This document shows positions 58,279 through 64,000 of a DNA stretch of 64,000 bases, piece by piece. The position numbers were made by a program, and so were the translations under genes. The stretch lies in the NCBI GenBank assembly GCA_965208015.1, contig OZ242309.1:930001-994000 (forward strand), written 5' to 3'. The DNA comes from Bin87 sp965208015 (GTDB taxonomy: Bacteria; Chloroflexota; Dehalococcoidia; Lucifugimonadales; UBA3495). The notes beneath the pieces are model-generated. The model saw only the letters and a list, made by a program, of their open reading frames with translations. It did not search any database and was not told where the DNA came from. The stretch's first letter is position 1. Each line of letters starts with the position of its first letter.

Positions 58279-59886
58279 ATGACCAGTTCCATAACCAACG
58301 ACCGCAGCCACGAAAGCATAATCAACGATGTTTTGGCACGTTTATTGCGCCAGCGTGCGGGACTTTCGGCAGCCGCTGAAACCCTGCACGGCGGGCGCCG
58401 GCCGGACATTTTGGTGCGCTTGGCCGAAGGCCCGATAGTTCTCGAGATAGAAATCGCGCCGGCCCCCACGGTTGTCGCCGATGGGCTCTCCCGCCTGGGC
58501 ATGGAGATCGACGGTCGACGGGTTCAGAACGCCTTTGCGGTGGTTGTGCCGGAAAACGTGCGCGTGATACCACAACATCAGCTCTACGAAAGGCTGGCCG
58601 TGGCCAATCTGGAATGGCAAGAGTGGCGGATAGACGGCACATCTGGTCCCGGGCTTGTCGGCCGGGTGGGGGAACTCGGCGAGGCCGTCGCCCGTACCAT
58701 CCCGCCGGCGGGCAACCTGGAAGCGGCGGTGGAAGTCCTGGACCGCGGAGCGCGCAGCGCGGGATCACGCTTGTATCGATCTCCCGGAACTTTGACCCGC
58801 GTGGCGACAGTATTCGGCGCCGGCCCCAGCGATGAGGCCGCCAACATGGCGGCGCTGGTGGTCATCAACGCCATGGTTTTTCAGGAGCGGCTGGCCAGCG
58901 ATGAGGCGACGCACCAGCCAGTCGGGGCGGCGCGACGAAATGGACAATTCGCTAAGTTGCTGTTGTTGCAGTTTTGGGAGCGAATTCTTGATGTTGACTA
59001 CTATCCGATATTCAGCATGGCCCGGGACGTCGTTGAAAAGCTCTCGGAGGTTGAGGCGGCAGATTTTCTTGGGGAGTGCGCTGCCGCCGCCGCCGAGTTG
59101 CTGGGGATGGGAGCAGTGGGAAGGCATGACCTTGCGGGACAGATATTCAACCGCCTGATTTCGGAACGGGAACTGCTTGCGGCTTACTACACCAGCATAC
59201 CGGCGTCCACCCTGCTGGCCGGTCTGGCGCTGGCCCCGAGCCGGTGGCCGGGTTGGGATTGGGGCAACATCGACGAAATTAACCAGCTGCGCGTGGTCGA
59301 TCCAGCCTGTGGAACCGGGACATTGCTTATGGCTGCCTACCGGCAGATAGTGCAAAACCACGTGACCCTCGAAGGCGCCCCGCCTGACGACCCGGCATTG
59401 CACCGGGCTTTAGTTGAGAAGATTATCACCGGAGCCGACGTGGTGCAGGCGGCGATTCATCTCACGGCGGCGACGTTGGCGGCAATGTCGCCGTCAGCGA
59501 GATTCGAGCAAATGCAGTTGCACACGCTCCGTCTGGGCATGGAATCGGCGACGGAGATCCGCCTTGGCTCGCTGGACTGGCTGGCCGCGCCGGAAATACA
59601 GTCGTTTTCTCGGCTACTCAGGAACAAATCGGCGCAATCGGCGGGGCGGGCAACGTGGTTCAATTGCCCCGCTCCGACCTGGTCATCAGCAATCCACCAT
59701 ACACCCGGCGCGGCGCCGATGGCGGCAGCCAGGACGCCATCGCCCGGGTGTTTGCCCTCCCGGAAGGCGACAAAGAAGCGCAGCAGGCGGTGGCAAGTCG
59801 AACTTCCGGCCTGCTGCGGGGAACGCCGGCCAACCAGACGGCCGGGCACGCCTCGTCATTCACCGTGCTGTCCGACCGGCTGGTGA
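58279..59886 (+). CDS. Type IIG-like restriction-modification protein, N-terminal part (frameshifted)
   Basis: 5' part of a gene broken by a one-base shift. Residues about 20-80 have a PD-(D/E)XK nuclease pattern (GRRPDILV, then VLEIEIAP). A helical region follows, and then methylase motif I, VDPACGTGTLL, at 59299-59331. In this frame the sequence degenerates after 59610 into Arg/Ser/Pro-rich noise and ends at 59886. The correct continuation lies one frame back (59607 on, TTC TCG GCT), joining at a TTTT run. With the downstream part, the intact protein would have about 950 residues. Confidence 0.7.
   Translation: MTSSITNDRSHESIINDVLARLLRQRAGLSAAAETLHGGRRPDILVRLAEGPIVLEIEIAPAPTVVADGLSRLGMEIDGRRVQNAFAVVVPENVRVIPQHQLYERLAVANLEWQEWRIDGTSGPGLVGRVGELGEAVARTIPPAGNLEAAVEVLDRGARSAGSRLYRSPGTLTRVATVFGAGPSDEAANMAALVVINAMVFQERLASDEATHQPVGAARRNGQFAKLLLLQFWERILDVDYYPIFSMARDVVEKLSEVEAADFLGECAAAAAELLGMGAVGRHDLAGQIFNRLISERELLAAYYTSIPASTLLAGLALAPSRWPGWDWGNIDEINQLRVVDPACGTGTLLMAAYRQIVQNHVTLEGAPPDDPALHRALVEKIITGADVVQAAIHLTAATLAAMSPSARFEQMQLHTLRLGMESATEIRLGSLDWLAAPEIQSFSRLLRNKSAQSAGRATWFNCPAPTWSSAIHHTPGAAPMAAARTPSPGCLPSRKATKKRSRRWQVELPACCGERRPTRRPGTPRHSPCCPTGW
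59602..59610 (+). other. Frameshift point in the restriction-modification gene
   Basis: TCG TTT TCT: a run of four T (59605-59608). Insertion of one T restores one frame and joins the motif I half to the NPPY half through IQSFSATQEQIGAIGG, a natural-looking linker. The shift could be a real mutation, phase variation or an assembly error. Confidence 0.6.
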
Positions 59887-61133
59887 ATCCCGGCGGGCGC
59901 ATCGCCCTGGTGCTGCCGGTCACGGCCCTGTCCGGCGAGTCCTGGCGGGGGATGCGCGAAATGCTGGCGTCTCGCTACGAGATTGAGTTTGTGGTGTCGT
60001 CCCATGACCCGGAGCAACGGTCAATGTCCTACGACACCGGCATCGCCGAAATCCTGCTGGTGGCCCGAAGGCTGCGCGACGGGGAAAGCCCGTCGCAGCG
60101 AGGCCGGTTCGTCAACCTGTGGCGGGCGGCCTATCTGGAAACCGACGCGCTGGCGCTGGTCAATGCGATCAACGCTGCGGCGGCAGCGCCGTCCCTGCGC
60201 TCGGACGGCCCGCCGGTGGGCGGAACGCCGCTCATTGTCGGCGGCGAGCAGTGGGGCGAAATCGTTGACGGGCCGGTTGGGCAAGGCCCTTGGACGGCCG
60301 CGCGGTGGAAGTACGCCCTGACCGGACAGTTCGCCGCAGCTTTGGAGCGGGGCGAGTTGTGGGCTGAAGATGGAACCCGGCTTGTTGGGAATATACCTGT
60401 AGCCGCTATGGGAGAAGTTTCCAACGTTGGACCGCAAGATCGGCAGATACGTGGTTCCCTGGGTGTTTTTGACGCTTATCACGAATCGAACGAACAGGCC
60501 CAATTCCCTGCAGTATGGAGCTTGGATTCGAGGGTCCATCAGACTTTATCTGCGGAACCAAACGCTTACCTAGTTCCAAAACCCGATCGAAACCATACCA
60601 TCATATGGGCTCAGGCCGGTATGCTTCATGTAACGCGGGATGTTAGATATAACTCACAAATAATAATGGCGACCTTGACTGACGTTAGAGCTTTGGGTAT
60701 TCGGGCGTGGTTCACTTTGCAACGAACAGATGATGACCCGGTGGTCAGGTCACAGCGGGAAATTACGTTGGCGTTGTGGTGCAACTCCACGTTCGGGATG
60801 TTGCTGCACGCCAACCACTCCAACCGGGCACAGGATGGCAGAGGCACCGGCAACAAGGGAATGCTGGAAACCCTGGCCACGCTGGACGTGCGGAGGCTGG
60901 CGGAATGGCAACTGGACGAAGCGCAAGCCATCTGGCGAAACTTCAGGGAGCGCAAGTTCTTGCCCTTTCACTGCCTTGCCGTCGATCCGGCGCGGATTGA
61001 GCTGGACCGGCGGATTGTCAGCGATCTGCTGGGATTGGGCGATGACGCGCCGGCCACGGTGGCCCGGCTGCGCCGGCTGCTGGCCACTGAACCATCGATA
61101 CACGGGGCCAAGAAGCCGGAGCTCCCGCAATAG
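59655..61133 (+). CDS. Type IIG-like restriction-modification protein, C-terminal part (frameshifted)
   Basis: 3' part of the same gene, in the other frame. GTG 59655 is the first start codon, but the natural frame enters from about 59607. It carries the N6-adenine methylase catalytic motif IV, SNPPYTR (59691-59702), then GGRIALVLPVTAL and a target-recognition-like C-terminal half. No separate specificity subunit or helicase is nearby, consistent with a single-chain type IIG enzyme. The fragment alone cannot bind SAM normally because motif I is in the 5' part. Confidence 0.7.
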   Translation: MVQLPRSDLVISNPPYTRRGADGGSQDAIARVFALPEGDKEAQQAVASRTSGLLRGTPANQTAGHASSFTVLSDRLVNPGGRIALVLPVTALSGESWRGMREMLASRYEIEFVVSSHDPEQRSMSYDTGIAEILLVARRLRDGESPSQRGRFVNLWRAAYLETDALALVNAINAAAAAPSLRSDGPPVGGTPLIVGGEQWGEIVDGPVGQGPWTAARWKYALTGQFAAALERGELWAEDGTRLVGNIPVAAMGEVSNVGPQDRQIRGSLGVFDAYHESNEQAQFPAVWSLDSRVHQTLSAEPNAYLVPKPDRNHTIIWAQAGMLHVTRDVRYNSQIIMATLTDVRALGIRAWFTLQRTDDDPVVRSQREITLALWCNSTFGMLLHANHSNRAQDGRGTGNKGMLETLATLDVRRLAEWQLDEAQAIWRNFRERKFLPFHCLAVDPARIELDRRIVSDLLGLGDDAPATVARLRRLLATEPSIHGAKKPELPQ

Positions 61134-61170
61134 TACAATAGACGCCATTCCACCGAGAGTGAGGTGCACG

Positions 61171-61617
61171 ATGACCGCCGGCGAAGCGTCCCCGCCTCGG
61201 GATACGCCACAACCAGACCCCGATTTGCCGGACGAGCTGGCGACACGGTTCCGGCAGATTGCCAGGCTGGAAGAAAACTGGAACGGCCATGGCGCGCCGC
61301 CCGTTGACCCGGACTGCATTGCGGACGCCATCCGCATCATCAAGATTGGTCTGGCCATCGGCTTGCCCGCTCCCGACGTTGCGCTGGGAGGGGACGGGGG
61401 TATCCGCGTTGAGTGGTGGGACGTAGACCGGTGGGAACTGTCGATAGACCTCGTTCCCGGAGGCCAAAATACCTACGCCCTGGACCTGTTCCACCCGGAC
61501 GGCGCCATCGAAGCAAGCGATGGGGCAATAGAGAACGATGACCAAATACGCCGGATTTTCAGGCTGATGATTCAGCCGGTGACACAACAGCAGTCAATAG
61601 GTGGAACGGATGGCTAA
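61171..61617 (+). CDS. Protein of unknown function
   Basis: 148 residues. The centre LEENWNGHGAPPVDPDCIAD and the LPAPDVALGGDGGIRVEWW region look like an uncharacterised family of short proteins often placed next to toxin-antitoxin or defence genes. ATG 61171 with GAGG upstream. It overlaps the antitoxin gene by 8 bases, so the three are co-expressed. Function not known. Confidence 0.6.
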   Translation: MTAGEASPPRDTPQPDPDLPDELATRFRQIARLEENWNGHGAPPVDPDCIADAIRIIKIGLAIGLPAPDVALGGDGGIRVEWWDVDRWELSIDLVPGGQNTYALDLFHPDGAIEASDGAIENDDQIRRIFRLMIQPVTQQQSIGGTDG

Positions 61618-61855
61618 ACGATTAGAAATCCTGCTGGACGATGCCGAGTACGCGGCGATTGAAGAGGCGGCGCAGCGTCAGGGGATAAGCGTGTCGGAGT
61701 GGGTGCGACATATGCTGGGCGATGCCCCACGGTACGAGCTAAACCGGGCGGAACGGAAGCGCAAGGCTCTGGAAAAGGCGGCGCAATGCAATCACCCTAC
61801 CGCCGACATTGACCAGATGCTGCAAGAGATCAAAGACGGGTACATGATGCGATGA
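61610..61855 (+). CDS. vapB: Ribbon-helix-helix antitoxin (VapB-like)
   Basis: An 81-residue protein whose first 45 residues form an RHH DNA-binding domain (RLEILLDDAEYAAIEEAAQR, then SVSEWVRHML). The C-terminal tail (DIDQMLQEIKDGYMM) is the toxin-binding part. ATG 61610 overlaps the previous gene; a GTG at 61601 is possible. The next gene starts at its stop (ATGA). The pairing with a PIN toxin makes the role secure. Confidence 0.85.
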   Translation: MAKRLEILLDDAEYAAIEEAAQRQGISVSEWVRHMLGDAPRYELNRAERKRKALEKAAQCNHPTADIDQMLQEIKDGYMMR

Positions 61856-62247
61856 TTTTCGTCGATTCAAACGTGCCGATGTACATGGTCGGGACTCCGC
61901 ATCCTAATCAGGAACGCGCCGTCGCCCTCATCGACGAACTCATTGATAGTGGCGAGCGCTTGATTACCAGCGTCGAGGTATATCAGGAGGTGCTGCATCG
62001 CTACACGGCGATACGGCGCCCAGAATCCATTGATGACGCTTTTGACGTGCTTGATCGCTTGGTGGACACGGTACTGTCTTACGGAATGCCGCAAGTGCGG
62101 GCAGCCCGCGCGTTGCTCGCCACCATTCCCGGCGTCTCGGCCCGGGATGCTCTGCACGTAGCGGTGATGCAGGCCGCGGGTTGTAGCCGAGTTTTAAGTT
62201 TTGATGCCGGGTTCGACAACTGCCCCGGCATCGCGCGCATAAGTTGA
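61852..62247 (+). CDS. vapC: PIN-domain toxin VapC
   Basis: An RNase of 131 residues. PIN acidic residues are Asp5 (FVDSNVPMY), Glu in SVEVYQEVLHRY, Asp in SARDALHVAV and Asp in SFDAGFD, all present. ATG 61852 overlaps the antitoxin stop. VapC toxins cleave tRNA or rRNA when free of antitoxin; the target here is not known. Confidence 0.9.
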   Translation: MIFVDSNVPMYMVGTPHPNQERAVALIDELIDSGERLITSVEVYQEVLHRYTAIRRPESIDDAFDVLDRLVDTVLSYGMPQVRAARALLATIPGVSARDALHVAVMQAAGCSRVLSFDAGFDNCPGIARIS

Positions 62248-62259
62248 GTTGGTGCCGTA

Positions 62260-63258
62260 CTACGACTGCGTCAACTCCCGCACCGTCTCCGTTAGCGCCG
62301 GGATCACCTTTTCCCAGTCGCCCACCACGCCGTAGCGAGCTTCCTTGAAGATGTTGGCGTCGGCGTCCTTGTTGATGGCGACGATGGCCTTGGAGCCGCT
62401 GCAACCGGCCATGTGCTGGCTGGCGCCGGAAATGGCCACGGTGATGTAGAGGTCGGGGGTGATGGTCTTGCCGGTGAGGCCCACCTGGTAGTTGGCGGGA
62501 ACCCAACCCGAGTCCACGGCGGCGCGGGACGCTCCCACGGCTCCGCCCAACAGGCCGGCCAGTTCTTCCAACTGCGAGAAGGGTTCGGGGCCGCCGAGGC
62601 CGCGGCCGCCGGACACAACGATCCGGGCGTCCTCCAGCTTGATGCCCTCGGCTTCTTCCTTCACCACGTCTACCACACGAGTCTTGGCCGCCGAAGCGTC
62701 GATGTCCACCGGGAAGGCGACCACCTGTCCGCTGCGGCCGGCATCGGGATCCAGCGGTTCGTAGGTCTTGGGCCGTATCGCTGCGATCTGAGGGGTCTGG
62801 GTGCAGCTGACCACGGCGATGGCGCTGCCGCCGTACACCGGGCGGTTGGCCAGCAGGCGACCCGTGCCAGCGTCGGCAGACACTTCCAGGCAGTCCTGCG
62901 CGAGACCCACGCCAAACCGGAACGCCAAGCGCGGCGCCAGTTCGCGGCCCTCGTTGTTCCGCGCAATGAGGATGATACCCGGGTTGGCCTCGGCGGCCAC
63001 GGTCTGCATCGCGGAAAGGTACAGGTCGGGGTGATAGTCGGCCAGGGCCGGGTTGGTCACCGCGTAGGCTTTGTCAGCGCCGTGGGCGATGGCCTGCTGG
63101 GGCGCATCGGCAACGTCGCCGCCGATCACCGCGATTGCCAGTTCCTGGCTGAGAGCATCGGCCAGCGAGCGGCCGGCTGCCAGCAGTTCCTGGGCGGTTG
63201 ATGCCAGTTGCCCGTCGGGGGCGTCGCCGAAAACGAGGATGCCGGTAGCGTCTGCCAT
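62260..63258 (-). CDS. etfA: Electron transfer flavoprotein alpha subunit
   Basis: Binds FAD in the ETF that takes electrons from acyl-CoA and other dehydrogenases. It has 332 residues from ATG 63258, with AAGGAG 10 bases upstream; an in-frame start 12 codons upstream is less likely. The N-terminal domain is seen in GILVFGD. The C-terminal FAD domain has VSGGRGLGGPEPF, then GASRAAVDSGW, GLTGKTITPDLYI and SGASQHMAGCSGSKAIVAIN. It follows etfB by 157 bases on the same strand. Confidence 0.92.
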   Translation of the reverse strand: MADATGILVFGDAPDGQLASTAQELLAAGRSLADALSQELAIAVIGGDVADAPQQAIAHGADKAYAVTNPALADYHPDLYLSAMQTVAAEANPGIILIARNNEGRELAPRLAFRFGVGLAQDCLEVSADAGTGRLLANRPVYGGSAIAVVSCTQTPQIAAIRPKTYEPLDPDAGRSGQVVAFPVDIDASAAKTRVVDVVKEEAEGIKLEDARIVVSGGRGLGGPEPFSQLEELAGLLGGAVGASRAAVDSGWVPANYQVGLTGKTITPDLYITVAISGASQHMAGCSGSKAIVAINKDADANIFKEARYGVVGDWEKVIPALTETVRELTQS

Positions 63259-63287
63259 TGCAGTTTGTCTCCTTATGATGACTCTTA

Positions 63288-63385
63288 CCGTCATTCCCGA
63301 GAAAGCGGGAATCCAGGAGTACCCAACCGAGCGGACGATGCTCGCTTCAATGGCGCTGGATTCCGGCTCAAGGCCGGAATGACGG
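63288..63385. repeat. Head-to-head pair of GTCATTCC/GGAATCCAG repeat units between etfB and etfA
   Basis: Unit A 63288-63317 (CCGTCATTCCCG ... GGGAATCCAGG) and inverted unit B 63355-63385 (GCTGGATTCCGGC ... GGAATGACGG). The pair lies inside the presumed etfBA transcript and could form a large hairpin in the RNA. Confidence 0.75.
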
Positions 63386-63414
63386 TTGAGAAGGTTAGAT
63401 GACGGTCCGGAAGA

Positions 63415-64000
63415 TTAGATGAGGCGATCCTCGCGGAGCCGCAGCGCCAGCTTGCGGGCGGAGTCCATGTCGTCGTCGCCCTCGATAATCTCGCAGTCCT
63501 GGTCCCGCTCCGGCACGAACAGGTCGTGCAGGGTCAGGCGCGGCTCCAGCTGCGCGTCGTCGATGTCCAGGTCGCCGGTAGTCCATACCGTTGGGCGCTT
63601 GCGGGTGGCTGCCATGATGCCCCGCAGCGTGGGATACCGGGGCTGGCCCAACTCGTTGCTCACCGTGACCAGCGCGGGCAGGTCCGCCTCGACTACTTCG
63701 AACCCGTCGGGGGCCAGGCGTTCCACGACCACCTTGCTGTCCTGCACGTCCACCTTCTTGCCCAGGGTGATGCAGGCCATCCCGAGGGTCTCGGCGACCC
63801 CCAGCGGAACTTGCGCGTTGTCCCAGTCGGACGCCTGCCGTCCGCAGATGATCAGGTCAAAACCGCCCAGCTTTTGGATGGCGGCGGTGAGCAACTGGAC
63901 GGTGAAGAAAGAGTCCACCGAGTTGGCGAAGGCGTCATCCTGCAGCAGCACCAACTCGTCGGCGCCCATGGACAGGGGCTTTTTCATCACGTCCAAGGCA
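63415..64000 (-). CDS. etfB: Electron transfer flavoprotein beta subunit (5' end beyond window)
   Basis: C-terminal 194 residues of EtfB, the AMP-binding subunit that pairs with EtfA. Visible: MGADELVLLQDD, then DLIICGRQASDWDNAQVPLGVAETLG, which is the ETF beta signature (central part GRQASDWDNAQVP), and TVSNELGQPRYPTLRGIM, a conserved part of the family. The start lies past base 64000. Confidence 0.92.
   Translation of the reverse strand, partial: ALDVMKKPLSMGADELVLLQDDAFANSVDSFFTVQLLTAAIQKLGGFDLIICGRQASDWDNAQVPLGVAETLGMACITLGKKVDVQDSKVVVERLAPDGFEVVEADLPALVTVSNELGQPRYPTLRGIMAATRKRPTVWTTGDLDIDDAQLEPRLTLHDLFVPERDQDCEIIEGDDDMDSARKLALRLREDRLI

Noticed and set aside
59602..59610. Programmed -1 frameshift in the restriction-modification gene
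   Set aside because: The TCG TTT TCT site is not a good slippery heptamer, and no strong stem is evident right after it. A lost T is simpler.

Overview
The window is 64 kb of GC-rich, densely coded bacterial DNA with gene changes on both strands. The set of proteins points to a marine or host-associated Chloroflexota of the Dehalococcoidia/SAR202 type. It carries paralogous GMC oxidoreductases, LLM-class flavin monooxygenases, DinB, VOC and cupin proteins, MFS exporters, a 2-oxoacid:ferredoxin oxidoreductase, and unusually long RNA polymerase subunits. This placement is an inference from gene content; no 16S rRNA gene is present. I found no rRNA, tRNA, CRISPR array, transposase or phage gene.

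Layout. 1-2651: end of a phosphate-binding lipoprotein gene (pstS) and an Xaa-Pro aminopeptidase. 3127-6671: first zinc/manganese ABC uptake set (binding protein with a His-rich loop, ATPase, permease) and a second permease read towards it. 6756-10470: a glycosyltransferase, then korAB behind a strong promoter and a possible attenuator. 10594-16104 (minus strand): cytochrome c maturation genes ccmABCDE, including a short ccmD, preceded by an acyl-CoA ligase and an SDR dehydrogenase. 16263-19779: unknown protein, GMC oxidoreductase, fumarase. 20160-29918: rpoB-rpoC. 29999-36361: dihydroorotate dehydrogenase, a divergent iron-type alcohol dehydrogenase, a helical protein, the tRNA methylthiotransferase MtaB, and two oligopeptide-type ABC ATPases without permeases.

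36647-49891 is an accessory metabolic region: tandem MFS carriers, two luciferase-like flavin oxidoreductases, DinB and GYD proteins, a second GMC oxidoreductase, and then a gene read here as a selenoprotein. In that gene a glutaredoxin domain has an in-frame TGA exactly where the first redox cysteine should be (U-F-S-C), followed by a hairpin of bacterial SECIS type and then a DinB domain. PAC2, VOC, MFS, haloacid dehalogenase, a small barrel-like protein and a cupin follow.

49964-54999 (minus strand) is a zinc-homeostasis operon: Fur/Zur-type regulator, binding protein, ATPase with a His tail, permease, and an MFS carrier with His-rich ends. The regulator has a near-consensus promoter overlapped by an inverted repeat that could be its operator. 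55084-64000: a HAS-barrel protein with a HerA-type ATPase, panC, a type IIG-like restriction-modification gene broken by a one-base frameshift, an unknown protein, a VapBC pair, and etfA with the end of etfB.

Intergenic DNA carries two palindromic repeat families. One is a roughly 31-base GTCATTCC...GGAATCCAG unit that occurs singly or as head-to-head pairs. The other is a GGGGCGA...TCGCCCC palindrome placed at gene ends, one copy of which is a textbook terminator.
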